A DNA stretch of 64,000 bases from Hyperoplus lanceolatus (Eukaryota; Chordata; Actinopteri; Uranoscopiformes; Ammodytidae): assembly GCA_026929865.2 (NCBI GenBank), contig CM049417.1, positions 20,260,001-20,324,000 of the forward strand, read 5' to 3'. The position numbers and the translations under genes are program-made. The notes under the pieces were generated by a model. It saw only the letters and a list, made by a program, of their open reading frames with translations. It made no database searches and had not been told where the DNA came from. Position 1 is the first letter of the stretch. Each line of letters opens with the position of its first letter. This document shows, one piece after another, positions 26,436 through 40,716 of the stretch.

Positions 26436-27613
26436 ACCTATTTGCAGACCCATGGGGGAAACCATTGAAAGTGGAGCTCCACCAGAAGCCACGCCCCAAA
26501 CTCATTTCATTGGTCAGAATTGTAACCTACTCTGAATTTGTTGTCTTATTTTTGTTTTACTGCCGGAGTTCACCTAGCGGTGAATAATAATACACAGTTT
26601 CCACCGGTTATGGTGCTAGTAGACAGTAAAATACGTCAGTTTGTTAAGGGTCCCACGTGGCCAGGACGGTGGTAAAATGTTAAGGTAGAAGATGAATGAA
26701 GCAACGAAGCTTTGTGTAAATCTTCTAAAATCTGTCTCTTTAATTCACAATTATCACACTAGGTCAATCACATACAAATATAAACTCTTATAAATGAAAC
26801 ACAAAAAGTGCCACCACATTAAAATAAACAGCTCATTTTAAAAAGCGGGGTGAAAGGCATTAACGTCTGACACAAGGTGACAGTTTCCATTCTAGATCCT
26901 GATTGATTTATTACCAGATCCCTTGTCCTCTAGTGATCACAGTTTTAATTATTATATAATTTCTATATTCATATTAGGCTATTGAACGATCGATGCTCGT
27001 CTGTGACTTTGTGATCACGCAAGTGAACAGTAACAATCGTGTGCAGCCGCAGAATTACATTTCAACCAGACATAAATAGCCTATGTTCATATTAGGCTAT
27101 TTAACGAGGCTCGTCTGTGACTTTGTGATCACGCAAGTGAACAGTAACGATTGCGTGCAGCCGCAGAATGAGAGGCTACAATACAATAGGTTTATTAATC
27201 GGAACACAGTTAGCATTAGCCTGCACTGCTGCAACAAGGCTCCAACTGACACTACGTAAAGGCTATTTACAGCTTTGTTTAAGAGGAAAAGACAAGCATT
27301 TGTTTCCAGGACTTCTAAGATAAAAGTTCAACTTTTTGTGTCTTCATTCATCTTCTACCTCAACATCTACTTTTTACCACCGTCCTGGCCACGTGGGACC
27401 CTTAACAAACTGACGTATTTTACTGTGTACTAGCATCATAACCGGTGGAAACTGTGTATTATTATTCACCGCTAGGTGAACTCCGGCAGTAAAACAAAAA
27501 GAAGACAACAAATTCAGAGTAGGTTACAATTCTGACCAATGAAATGAGTTTGGGGCGTGGCTTCCGGTGGAGCTCCACTTTCAATGGTTTCCCCCATGGG
27601 TCTGCAAATAGGT
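26436..27613. repeat. Large inverted repeat inside the hAT element
   Basis: Arms 26436-26700 and 27342-27613 are reverse complements of each other and differ at only a handful of positions by eye. Between them lie two direct copies of a roughly 90-bp unit (26966-27058 and 27081-27171, both with TTCATATTAGGCTATT and GTGATCACGCAAGTGAACAG). The transcript of this region would fold into a long hairpin. Confidence 0.9.
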
Positions 27614-28235
27614 GCCTCTCCATTTAAAAGCCTTCACGTCTTCACGTGCGGTACAATGAGAGTTTAACTATGATTATTTTGTTTTAATGATAGAGGGAAG
27701 CAATGTTTGTTGTTATCATGTAGTCGCAATGTGTTCTTTATATGTCCATGGTTCTCTCCTCTTGTCGATCATTCTCTGTGTTAGTTTCCGGTATTGTGCC
27801 GTAAAAATAAAAGCCCCCCGCGATATTTCTTTTCTTTTCTCTCCTTTAGCCTATCTATTTTTTTACTCCGTGACGCAGGTGATATAAAATGTAGCGAAGT
27901 ACAATACCTCACAATAAACATACTCAAAGTAAAAGTATAGGTTTTAAAAAGCACTTAAAAAATTACAAGTACACGAAAAAACTACTCAATTACAGGAACG
28001 CGAGTAAATGTATTTCGCTACTTTACACCCCTAGCTGTCTCCACCTTTTAAGGGACATATCAGTTGAAACCAATGTAGATGTATCATCAAGAAGAATACC
28101 GCAGTGTGGGAATGATGTCAACAACATGCTCAAAGGAATGAAACTGCTAAGGTGTTCAGTCAGAGATAGTGTTAACTACTTTGCCATTGTGAGATGGTGC
28201 TTGTCAGTGCTTTCCCATCAGCTACCCCAGTTCAC

Positions 28236-28609
28236 TAGCCTGGCTCCGCCCGCCCGCCTACTTCCGGCCAAATTTTATTTTCCCTTCAGTAGTCAGTCTG
28301 GGTGTACAGCCCATTTCCCAGTTTTGCTGGAGATTCGACAGCCGGTCCAATCAGCGAACAGAGCGAGTGGCTGAGAACGATGACGTCGAAGTCGCGCTCC
28401 AGTTTCAGTTGCCAGAAGCCGGCTCATGACACACGTGACGACCAAACGTTATGCGATTGGTTGGCTAATCCAGAGTGGCACTGGGCAGATCCAATAGTTT
28501 TAAACTTTAACAGACACCCGCCTCCATGAGTTAACGTTTGCCAATTAAAGCACTGCCAGACCTTCTGTACAAATGAAATGAAGTACGATGGTCTGGTAGC
28601 ACCAGGCTA
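28236..28609. mobile_element. 9-bp-duplication element (TAGCCTGG ends), copy 2
   Basis: Ends TAGCCTGG and CCAGGCTA are exact inverse repeats. The flanks are perfect 9-bp duplications CCAGTTCAC (28227-28235, 28610-28618). The interior shares CCAATCAGCGAACAGAG-type and GCGATTGGTTGGC words with copy 1. Confidence 0.92.
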
Positions 28610-28846
28610 CCAGTTCACAGCACTTTAATACCTTTGAGGAATCATGTCTGATCATGCCATGTCTTTGTTAGTGAGAAAAACAGGCTGTTTGACTTTCATC
28701 ATATTGAAACATACTTGCTGTTTTCAGTTCAGTTCAGCTCAATGGCCGCCATAGTGGTAAGACATGATCTCCAAAGGGAATAGGGGGAAAGGGATTTGAG
28801 GCGAGTCACTGCAGGTGAATTATACATTTAGAAATTAATTTATATA

Positions 28847-29062
28847 CAGCCCTGGAAAAAAATAAGAGACAGTCTGGATTTTTCTTAAATCTTTATCTCC
28901 AGATTACTTATTGAAAATGCTCTAAATGACAATATTTTTGTAGAAATTTGTCAGTTATATTCTAAAATCAAAATGTTCATTTTACTCAAACATAAGCCTC
29001 TAAAGAGTAAAACAAGAGACGCTGAACATTTGAAGTGGTCTCTTCATTGTTTTCCGGGGCTG
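28847..29062. mobile_element. Miniature Tc1 derivative
   Basis: The ends CAGCCCTGGAAAAAAATAAG and the inverse of CAGCCCCGGAAAACAATGAA, with TA on each side (28845-28846, 29063-29064), mark an internally deleted Tc1 of 216 bp. It has inserted inside a degenerate CTGCAG-type element beginning near 28797. Confidence 0.88.
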
Positions 29063-29599
29063 TATATCATGAAGCTTTGCCAGTTGATTACTTAAATTAA
29101 AACAGTTTTTTTTTCTTTGACATTTTATTCAGAAATATTTGTATAAATGATGCAAATATTATATAAGTATACGTACATGTGCTTCTCTTTAAAAAAAAGC
29201 TAAACTAGATGTTGGATAAACCCAGTTATTGAAAGCCATAGTTAAAATCTTTATTTAAATGTTATAACATATTAGAGTCAAACGTTTTACAGAACAGATT
29301 TTGGATAGGCCTTTTAAAAAAAAAATACTATGTACAGCTTTTAAAATAAGCATTTCCAGCATGTTTTTAGGAACAAAACATATAATAAATCGATTATTAA
29401 GAAATCTATGAACAAATTGTTCTGTAAATAACATTTGAAATAGAGCTCATAATGATTTTGGAAAGTGAGGTTGATGTGAATGCTTTAGAAGTTGAGATTC
29501 TTGTTTCAAAGTATTGAAAAAAAAAATATGTTAAGAAAATGGCTGTAGCAAAATAGACAAAAAAATCTCAAAATTGACCAATGCTTGATAAAAACAAAC

Positions 29600-29985
29600 G
29601 TTCCGAATTGCATACTTTCTACTATTTAGGATGGTAGAAAAAAGATTTAGGATTTCTTGTGGCCAGATTTAGGATGGTTGGAAGTTCCCTGATGTTCTAC
29701 TACATCCGGCCAACATTTTTAGTGTTGAAAACAGCATCCTATTTGGGCGATTCTGACCCATAATCCAGTGCGCACGTGAAGTGACGTCACATCGACGGAG
29801 CCTCCATATGAAAACAAACGGGGATGTGACGGGTATGAAAGCAAGAGGCAAGATCAAGGCGTGATATGATGAAATAAATAAGTAAAAGTATGTCCCAATT
29901 GTGGCATACTGCATCCTAACTAGATTATTTCTCGTCAGATTTAGTATGTAGAATAGAAAAAAAGTATGCGATTTGGAACGCAGGG
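29600..29985. mobile_element. Miniature element with CTGCGTTCC end, longer copy
   Basis: It runs from ACGTTCCGAATTGCATAC to TATGCGATTTGGAACGCAGG. It is longer than the 9.0-kb and 52.5-kb copies and carries a GC-rich middle with CGCACGTGAAGTGACGTCAC. The fragment 37121-37252 is a partial copy of the same variant. Confidence 0.65.
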
Positions 29986-30547
29986 AAAGTCTGGCTGCAC
30001 ATAACTTGAGTGGAAACATTTGGGGAGGGAATGGAAGTATCAGCTTGGGGTGACGGGATAGACAGACGGTCAGGAAGTTGAGGCTGGGCTAGAGGAAGTG
30101 GCCTGTATGACCACATGTATTGTGTTATAATGACCTCCTAAGTGGAACACCAAAGTCACCATAACTGTGCCTGCCAAAAAAAAAAACCTCACGTGTTGTG
30201 AGGCTCGCTCGGAAATGATCTAAAGCTTATAAAAAAAAATGTAGTCATTGGCATTTATCCCCGAGTCAGCAGCTGATGGGTTCAAGTGAACTCCAATAAT
30301 TCAAATGCAAACCATATTTTCATCTCTCCATGTATTGTTCACATTTGTAGGCTACCTGTGTTCCAGAGCTGTCAGATGTCTCTTTAATACCACACTCTTT
30401 GCAATATGCCGATTTACATTTCATACCATAGCAAACCCATCGCCAGTGGCTTTCCAAGCTTACCTAGAACACTGGCCCAACTGAAGCTATTGCAAGGTAC
30501 AGTTACACAACTTATACAAAATATATCCAGCGTTCTACGATCATTAA

Positions 30548-31675
30548 AGGTGCTCCGATGAACTTTCAGTTTGTGTTTATCCTTGCAACCCCTTTGGACA
30601 AAAACTTTGAATGAGCCACAAGTGCTTTCCACTTTTGTGTCTTGAAGCCCCCATTGAATGGACATCTTTAGAAACATAGCAAAATAGTTTGAGCTTCTGT
30701 GATAAATAATTAGGTATCACTGGGGCTTGGAATTTGAAAAAAAAATGAAAAAAAAATGAAAAAAAAATGTAGCTGTTCAATTGTGGATGGGATTTTAACA
30801 GAAGCCTCCTTACAAAGTTCCCTGAGACAGACTGAGACAAGCATTGGAGTATCTAATAAGAGAAGCAGCCAGCCGTGACTCCAACTCTCCTTCACTTGTG
30901 AAAGTCTTGACTCTGTATTCCACTGACAAGCTCACCCTCTCAGACTTAATACACCCTTTTCTTCCAAGTCTGCCTCACTTTCACTTAGATTTTTGGCCAT
31001 TAAATGCTCTCACTACTTATTCCTTTCTACTTCCCTTCATTGGCTCTCTCTATTCTCTTTCTCTTTCACAATCTCATCTGCCCCTACTTCGTTTCTGCTA
31101 TAGCTTTCATCTGTATTTCTCTCTGGGTAGGGGGGCGCTTCTTTTCTCTACCTCTCCTCCTACGTATCTTAATAAGCCGGAGAGATTGTACTATCAGACG
31201 CTCGCTAGACGCTAGTAATGGCATACGAGCGTGCTAAATTAACGGACGTATCCTGTAGATACAATATTGATTTGTATTAATTTGCAATTTGATGCGCTCT
31301 ATCAGTTGTAATGGGAAAATGAATATTACCAAAACTTACTGCTAAGAGTGCTGGTGTTTGCCTGAGCCATTTAACAGTGTCAAAGCACGATGCAATGCGA
31401 CTGTCTATATCTCCTATACAACTATCTTTAAAGATGCCACAAGGAACTTTTAAATATTTCTGAAACAGTCTTATTATTCCTCTGATGATCATAAATGACA
31501 TATAACGGCAAACAAGACCATCAGTGCAAATAATGCTATTTTTATATAGTTTTTCTCAATGCCTTTTGTCATGGGTACGTTCACCCAGGAACTACAGCTG
31601 GCATAGTAAACACTACTGCTTTTGTCCAAAGGGGGTGCAATAATTAACACAAACTGAAAGTTCCTTGGAGTACCT
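30548..31675. mobile_element. TTAA element with about 60-bp inverted ends (AGGTGCTCC family)
   Basis: TTAA then AGGTGCTCCGATGAACTTTC opens the element, and the inverse, AGGTACTCCAAGGAACTTTC, closes it before TTAA. The match extends inward through CAGTTTGTGTT and CCCTTTGGACAAAA, about 60 bp in all. The 1.1-kb interior has no transposase. Confidence 0.82.
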
Positions 31676-32244
31676 TTAACGGCCATTATCTCAACATTAT
31701 TATTATTTTTTTTCCTATTCACCTACAGCATCTCACCTTAAAGCAGAAAAGTGACTAGATGTAGCCCTTTGTATTTAACACTGCAGGTTATTATAGAGTC
31801 CTGTGAACAAGAGGTTACACTCATTTCTCATCTGGCACTAGTGCGGTTAGTGCATGCTCCCCAATGCTCTTTGCAGATTAGTGAGGCTATACCCTTCTGG
31901 CAGAAGTGATGTGCTGACCCCTTTATGATGACTCATAAACATGACCGTTCTGCCAATGGCCGACATCTGTCTCCGTCCCCGCCCTCTCACCTTGAGCTTC
32001 ATGCCCAGAGGGACATGCACATCCATTCTCATAGTGCCTTATTAAAACCTTTTCCCTTTCCTTATCCGTGTAACTTTCACTTTAACAGCTTCTCCCAAAG
32101 GTTGAGCAGATGAGGTGGACACCACAGTCTCTCCCTCCTATACCTACCCACTGTTCATCTTCTTCTGGAGTAATGAAGCGCTTCCATAACCTCGGTAGAT
32201 AGAGAACAATGTGGCGGCCATGTCCATATCGTCTTTCCCTGTGT

Positions 32245-32505
32245 TACAGTCCCCACTTCCCTACTATTTAGCATGTCAGAAAAAGATTGAGAATACATGC
32301 ACGTCAATTGTAGTATGCTGAAAAATACATAAATGCCCCACCAACTCCAATAGCATTTTGCAGTATTCGTCTTTATTCTTGACATTTATGGACATAATGA
32401 AAAAAAAAACTTCCTTATGTGATTTTTGTCTCTCTCCTCTGGCTCTAAAAATCTACTGTACTTTACTATGTAGTGTAGTAAGAAGAAAAAGGGTGTCATT
32501 TGGAA
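32245..32505. mobile_element. Miniature element with CTGCGTTCC end, copy 2
   Basis: It lacks clean ends but matches copies at 8990 and 52464 over most of their length (ACTTCCCTACTATTTAGCAT, AACTCCAATAGCATTTTG, ACTATGTAGTGTAGTAAGAA). Confidence 0.65.
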
Positions 32506-33149
32506 ATTACAAAAATGACACTTCCATTACCCCGAAAAAATCATCATCTCTGCTTTCAATAAACTCTCAGTCCAACCTCTTTTCAACTGTCGAAGGCTTG
32601 CTTTTACTTTTTTTTCTTCCTTATCCCACGCCATCAACCATCTCCTTTGGTGATTAAGTGGTCCTTTTCTGATTTGGCACCAGGCGAATGGTAAAAAAAA
32701 AACTTGTACCCCTCTAAGAAAACATAATTAGGTAGGGGATAATTACCACACGCTTTTATTCTTTACACTTCAGTTCAGATGAGGTGGTGGAGGTATAAGT
32801 GAGAAAAGGCGAAGACAAGGAGAAGGAGCGAGAGAGAAGTACAAAGGAGGAGAAAACCTGCTGGCAGTCTTTTCTTATGCATAAGCCACTCGTTCCCCCC
32901 ACTGTTTGTAGCTAATAAGGACAATGTAAAACCCTGTCTCGCACAGTGGGATCCAGCTCAGCCCTGTTACATATTGCTCGCACTTCGAAAGCAAAAGCCA
33001 GGACATATAGTATAATCAGGCAATCAATTCTACCCATTTCAAAGGAGCAGTGTCACCCCAATAGCTCCTACCACAGTCCATAGAAAATTGCCATATCATA
33101 TGTGTCTACTTCCTTTCATTCCCAACTTACAGCAACAAATTAAACTAAA

Positions 33150-33467
33150 TACATTCATATCCTTTGGCCAATTTAAACAGATTATCTTGGATCTGCCAAA
33201 CTCTACTTGTAACTGTTTTAATTAGGCTATATTGTACTTTATTCCTTTTAATTGCTGCCACTCTTCACCACTTTGTAAATGTTTCAATTGTTTTTTTGTT
33301 TTTTTCTCTTCTCTTCACTTGTTGTGTATTTGATGTATTTTCATTGAATATTTTGTATGTATTGTTGTTTTGAATTTGTTTTGACTCGACATCATTGGAA
33401 ATGAGGGTCACCCCTCAATTGGTCTCTCGAGGATAAATAAAAGTTAAATGAAATTAAATGAAATAAT
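33150..33467 (+). mobile_element. Possible LINE 3' end with AAATG-type tail
   Basis: TTGGTCTCTCGAGGATAAAT then AAAAGTTAAATGAAATTAAATG resembles the tail of fish non-LTR elements. No coding part is recognised upstream, so this is tentative. Confidence 0.4.
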
Positions 33468-33684
33468 TTAAAGGTGGAGTCAGCTATTCCTCCACAAATG
33501 CTTGTTTACAAAGTCTCGTTGTCAAAGTCAGTAAATATCTCCTCATAATCCACTATTGTGTTTGTGCTGGACAAAAAAAAATGGCTGTTAATACACAGCC
33601 TAGGCTATGCCAACTGGTATGTAAACAAAGTGGGCCCACCGTAGCTCAGTAGATCAGTTTACAGTGCCTAGGCTGTATATTAAC

Positions 33685-34641
<957 letters not shown>

Positions 34642-35112
34642 ATATTAACACCTTTTTTTCCCCAGTGTACACACAACGGAAAGGTAGCGGATCGTGGGGA
34701 TATTTTCACTGTTTTAACCAAAATAATTAAACGTTCTCCGAAATTGTTGACTCCACCTTTTAATTGGTTTATAATTCATTTTGCTGATAATAACGGCTCT
34801 ACCAGGTTCAAGGGGGGGGGGGGGGGCACCTCAACCAATAATGGAGTAGATTGTTTTGGCGTGTTTCACTCAAACACCTGCTACCAACGGCCCCTGTCCT
34901 TCTGTGTTGGCAGGTGCAGACCTTGAAATTGATGCTGTACACATGGCTATCACTAACAATGCAGTTTTGGGGCAGAATGTGTTGTGATTACAGGAACCAT
35001 TATGCAGTGGTCACGCCGTAGGTAAACACCACCTGTGTGACCGGGACACACACTTTATGGCGGTAATGCGGACGCTGGCATTGGCTATGCGTCTGGTCAG
35101 GGTAGCTCATTG

Positions 35113-35460
35113 TTTAAAGGCAAGACACTGCAGGTGAATAGGGTTAGTTTTTAAAAAGAAAATATATCATAACTCAGACAATAACCAACAAATCTTTATG
35201 GAATAACCTTCAGAAAAGATCGAAGAAAGATAATGGAAATACTTGTTAATATTTTATATAAGTGCTTTGGAAGTTGAGATTTATGGTTCAAAGTATTGAA
35301 AAATAATAATGGCTGTTAAAGACGGTCGTATAGAAGACGCAAACCAACAGGTTTATGTCAAAAAAACACCTAAATGTTCATTTTGGACCTTAGCTTTATA
35401 CTATTATGAAAGCAGATATGATATGGAAGCAAAATAGCCACACATCTCAAAATAGTGTCT
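35113..35460. mobile_element. CTGCAG-ended TTAA element, partial copy
   Basis: Begins TTTAAAGGCAAGACACTGCA and continues with the family's interior words (ATAATGGCTGTTAAAGA, CATTTTGGACCTTA). The right end is not clear. Confidence 0.65.
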
Positions 35461-35936
35461 GTCTGGCATTAATGTAGCTACACAACCAAGAAGCGATAGA
35501 GATTCATTGAAATAAGGTCTCAGCTGATGTTGAATTGGAGATGGGCTTGGATCATTTTCTCATGCTCACTCTCAAACATGTTAAGCGGCCCCCAAGCAGC
35601 CAGCCAAGGCAGTTCTCTTCACCTCGGATAATGCCGCGGCTACTTTTTAAGCTTCTCGAAGGGGTAGATCACTCTATTTGATGCTATCGGTAAATCTAAC
35701 TGAGCAGATTGTGAAGTTCGATGGCGTTTTGCCCTTGAGCTCTCCGGCCCCGCGTTCATCAGGTTCTAGTGCAGCGAGTCAACACCGTGACAGCAAATAC
35801 ATCACACTGCCACACCCACCTGGCTCCCCACGCAACATGCCAGCATCAGCCCTCTTGCTCAGACGGATGCCTTTTTTCTTTTCTTTTTTTTCTTTTTTTC
35901 TTTGCATCTTCCCCACCTGAGCTACCATCAACTTCT

Positions 35937-35937
<1 letters not shown>

Positions 35938-35982
<45 letters not shown>

Positions 35983-36225
35983 TGGGTACAACAATTTTTT
36001 GTGAGGACAAATTTCAGTTTTAGACCTTAAAAGTGAGGACAGTTTGGCCGGTTCTCAGTTTGGGACAGGCCTTTTATAGGGCTCTTTGAGGGTTAACACT
36101 ATTTTTCAGGTATGAATTAAGTTTAAGTTAGGGTTAGTGTAAGGGTTGGGGTTAGGCATTTAGTTTGGATGGCTAGGGTAAGGGGCTAGGGAATGCATTA
36201 TGTCAATGAATGTCCTCACAAGTAT

Positions 36226-36265
<40 letters not shown>

Positions 36266-36272
36266 TGTGTGT
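35938..36272. repeat. Fish repeat with GTGAGGAC ends between two (GT)n arrays
   Basis: A GT array (35938-35975) is followed by TTTGTGAGGACAAATTTCAG, a block of GGTTAGGGTTAG-like words at about 36125-36160, AATGCATTATGTCAATGAAT, then GTCCTCACAAG and a second GT array (36229-36272). This arrangement is a common dispersed repeat in fish; its class is unknown to me. Confidence 0.6.
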
Positions 36273-36546
36273 GCTGTAATGCCATCTCATCACTCGGTGA
36301 CAGCTGACCACTCCCTAACCCACACAGCAAGCTCCGATGACTACTGCCTGTCACATATCTCACGCCACATTCACACTAGGGTTAGTCGCCTACTCGGATA
36401 TCACAACACATTGGTTTTACAGTATGCTTGGCATGAAAGCTCTTGTTCTTACAGGGTTGAACCGTTTCTGCCCTTCATATCCAATTAGCCATCCTTTTTT
36501 GCATTCAGAAAAATAGTGCAAAAGTAGTTTCAAAATGTACTATCAA

Positions 36547-36679
36547 CAGTGGTGGAGGAATTATTCTGATCCTTTGTGTACGTAGAGTGAAAAGTTGAAT
36601 AGTTGCCACTGAATTTAGTACTGCACTTTTTTACAGTAGGCCTACTTGAATAAATATACTTAGTAACATTCCACCCCTG
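36547..36679. mobile_element. Short hAT-type miniature element
   Basis: CAGTGGTGGAGGAATTATTC at the left and the inverse of CAGGGGTGGAATGTTACTAA at the right fit a common fish miniature hAT. No matching 8-bp duplication is visible, so the boundaries or the class may be wrong. Confidence 0.5.
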
Positions 36680-38008
36680 ATTATACTTGATGTACAGTTT
36701 AGGTAGCAGGCTAAGTTTCTGCAGCATACAGAGAGACAGTGAACAAAAGTGGGCTGCAAGCAGATTACCTGCAACATTGTGTAAACTGTGATACTCTGGA
36801 GGATGGACCCACACAAGCATCCCCACCCCACATATCTTCAGTGGTTAGCAAGGCTTTAAGCAGTTAAAGGTGCTTATGTTACACCTGACTAGCTAATTGG
36901 CTATATAGCCTGCCAACTGATGTCGGCAGTGCTGTGGATGTTGGTTTTGTAGATCATTCAATAAGCTAATGTGCAGGATGAGACTGTCTTTGTTTGTAGA
37001 TACGTGTTAACCAGAAAGCTAATGTGGAGCTGCAGTTCAAAGTGTGATGCCTTTGTTGTTGTGTAGCAGGCTGCGAGTCAATGACCATCCATCTATGATT
37101 GAATGGTGATGTTGGTGATTCATGCAAACACATCCTGCGTTGGATGCTGTTTTCAACACTAAAAATCTTGGCCGGATGTAGTAGACATCCGGGTCTTTCT
37201 ATCCATCCTAAATCTGGCCACAATAGTACAAAGGATGCGATTCGGAACGCAGGGTCAGTGTAGGTGTCAGTGTTTTATCTTAACTTCCCAATGATTTCCA
37301 TATCATAGTCGTTTTTGGTAGTTGGGCAAAGCTTGGACTTGTCTTATACATTTTTCCAGTAATAACCCAACTTTTTGATTAAAATGCAGCGGCTCATTTT
37401 GGTAGATGTAATTATTATTTTCTTAACTACTTTATTTTTGGATAAAAAAAGAACACAAACACACAAGTGAAAAAGTGAACACACAAACACGTACTCTACT
37501 TAACATGTTTCTAAGGACATTGTTTAAATGAAAGGGTAAATGTTAAGCACAAAATAAAAAGTCAAAAAGTTGTCATGAAGATGATGATGATGTATATCCA
37601 GGAAAGGCTGCCATATCTGTTTAAATATGTCTGCTTTCCCTGAGATCTCATAATGGATTTTCTCCATATACATATAGAGTGCTAGAGAACTCCATGAGTC
37701 ACATATCGAAGCAGGCGGCTATCTCTTTATTCCAAACCTTAAGAATCATTTTAGCGATAACCATCCCATACTGGACAGACAAAGCTTTTGTACGACCTAA
37801 AGTCTATAGTTGTTGTGACGACCCTAACAACATGATAATGACTAACAAACAAGCTGTATATCTACCGTTACACAATGTGTATCATTTCATAATACAAAGT
37901 GTGGTGTAGCGTGGGTGCTGTATGCTGATCAAGCTTCTTGTAATGTCCATAAAGACTTCGATTTATACAACAAAAGTAAGGCTTTTATCTCAGTGTTTCC
38001 TCCCAAGC

Positions 38009-38356
<348 letters not shown>

Positions 38357-38671
38357 AGTCCAAGCACACTCTTTACTTTCTCTTTTCCCCACCCACAATC
38401 CCCCCACAGCTTCCCCTCTGTTCTCCTCCATAATTTCAAGGTCCTTGAAAAATCAAGACATATTTTTGGAGGTGCAATTAGGTTATTTCTGCTCCAGTTA
38501 TCTGCTACGTACGTTCTACAACAAAAAAAAGAAAAGAAAAAGGATTTAATTTTGTTTTTCCTAGGCTCCACTCATCTTTTTCTCCCCCCTTATGTTGGTC
38601 GGTCCCACGTGGTAGCAGGTTGGATGGGTGCCAAGTCCTTGCACCTGTCCCTCAAATAGAGACACAAACAC

Positions 38672-38710
<39 letters not shown>

Positions 38711-38819
38711 GCAGAAGAACAGAAGTGCACACACGCACAGCATCCTGCATTGTCAAGGTTATGAGATAGCATAGCAGCTTCCCAGTAGGTGGGAGTGAGA
38801 AATGCGATGTAGACACAGG

Positions 38820-39747
38820 GCCCACACTAGCGGAGGGGATTGAATAAGTACGGTTCTAGAGCAATTTTTTTCCTGGGCCCAGACTGGGGGCCATTTTAAA
38901 ACATGTTTAGTATATTATATTAAGTAAAGGTAATCAAAAACACAAACTATGATAATTGGCTTTTTCTCATTCATAAATTATGCCAAATTATAGATTTAAG
39001 GGAGACATTGATGTAATTTGTGTTTTTTGTCTTCTGTTCTAGATACCCATAAACTGCTGAACATTTATGTTGGCATTGCTCTATTGTTTCTGTCTGAAAA
39101 TTTTGAACAGAAAAACACTTATTGGTACTTGATAAATCTGATTAATATATAGTGGCCGATTCCATATTCACAAATGTAAATGTACATGGATACAGTCCTT
39201 GTTTTATTTCCTTCAACAGGTAGTTCAAACATTACATCCCCTCAGTTCAAAAAAATATCCAAAACAATAATAATAAAACCGTAACCGATTATTCTGTTTT
39301 AAATGTCTTTACGTCTTTAGTTCCACCCTATAGCATCCATTCTGTGTTATATATATTTTTTTAAATATTATTTCTTTAAATTATTCCCAGTAAGATTTAT
39401 TCTGTAAATGATTTGTACACAGGGGGGGGGAGGGGTCCACAGCTGACAAGTGGTTGAACAAAAAAATGGGGTGTTGAGAAATGGAACCTGTAAAGATGTG
39501 GCATGGGGAGAAGTCATGGGCGCCAACCCAGGGAAATGATAGGAGGAAGAAAGAAATGAGGGATAAGACCAGAGAGAAAATCCAGAGAAAGAGAGATGGT
39601 GGGCCTGCGAGTCCTCCCCCGTCCTTAGGCACATGCTATTCAAAGCCTGGTAATTTGTGTCATTAATTAAGAGGCTGATGGGATGGCGTTAAGGGGGGTT
39701 TGTGCGCTCTACAACTTCTTGGTTGAGAGAAAGAGAGAAGAGAGAGG

Positions 39748-39778
<31 letters not shown>

Positions 39779-40710
39779 AGGGAGGGAGGGGGTATTGTAA
39801 AAGAGATTGCAGCCCTTCCGCCATGAATCTCTATTAGCGGCTAATGATACCATTCTGATACCTCTCGACCATTAGTGTGAAATTGGGAAGCGTTAATTAT
39901 TCAAATTAAAATCCATACAGCTGCCTCTCACATGACAGGGCCGGGCGCTGACAGGGACTCAGCTAAAGGTCCCCCACCATTGTTAGCTGCTTTGGCACGT
40001 GTCTCAAGCAGGGAGGTATATAGACTACAATAGCTATGCAGAGCCACTTCTCATGTGGAAATTATATTTGAAATGAATGTGCATGTTCCCAACACACACG
40101 GTATATGGACTGCATTATGCAGTGGCAATACAATGGTATTGTATTGGGTGTGATGTTAGGTGCTTAAGGATTGTCTAAAGCTGAACAACGAGCACACACA
40201 CAAACAAAATACTCTTTCATTCACTAAGTTTTTGATTGTAGCCTATTGGCCATTTTACAACCGTTAAAATAACATTGTTGTGAATGTAATATACTAGGTT
40301 GCATGCTCAGCTTATTGAATTTGGTTAGACAGTTTGACCAATCAGGGTAAGCTGCAGAATCAGCCGTGTTGCCTCTTCCAGCTTTATGCGTTTGGCAGGG
40401 TGAACCATACTGCAGCCAAACCGCTTCAAGCGCTTCAGTGAGTTATTGTATTGTCCAACCCCCCCCCCCCCCCCCCCCCCTCCCCCCTCCCCCACCCCAC
40501 AACATGGCCAAGTAATATTTTTCCCCTAAACTACGGCTTGGTAAATCACTTAGCTGATTAGTTGTTTTCATAATAACCATAAAATAAGACTGACCCAAAA
40601 TATATATTTTTCTAATACTGTCATTTAATCATGACATGATCTACTTAATTTATAGGCATTGGATGGGCCTAGATATGTGTGGTTTCGTATCCCTGTAGAT
40701 ACATTTATGT
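38820..40710. other. Intron with simple repeats and one candidate conserved block
   Basis: A GA/GGGA array lies at about 39738-39790 and a poly-C run at about 40459-40490. The stretch 39795-39965 is non-repetitive, with TTAATTATTCAAATTAA, and looks like typical conserved intronic regulatory DNA. No gene seen. Confidence 0.4.
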
Positions 40711-40716
40711 TGTTAA

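Larger units (their letters stand above)
25055..28033. mobile_element. hAT-like element, 8-bp duplication GCTGTCTC
   Basis: The ends are CAGAGGTGGAAAGAGTAC and the inverse of TAGGGGTGTAAAGTAGCG, with subterminal runs of AAGTAAAAGTA words on both sides. Perfect GCTGTCTC duplications flank it (25047-25054, 28034-28041). The 2979-bp interior has no recognisable transposase but contains a LINE tail and a large inverted repeat. Confidence 0.92.
24771..28047. mobile_element. TTAA miniature element, copy 2, split by a hAT
   Basis: TTAA then AGGTGGAGTCAGCC opens the element at 24771. The matching right end TCCACCTT and TTAA are at 28041-28051. Nearly the whole length between 25055 and 28033 is a later hAT insertion, so the original element was only about 290 bp. 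Confidence 0.85.

Noticed and set aside
36125-36160. TTAGGG-like words suggesting an interstitial telomere
   Set aside because: Only a few imperfect units occur, embedded in a common dispersed fish repeat between GT arrays.
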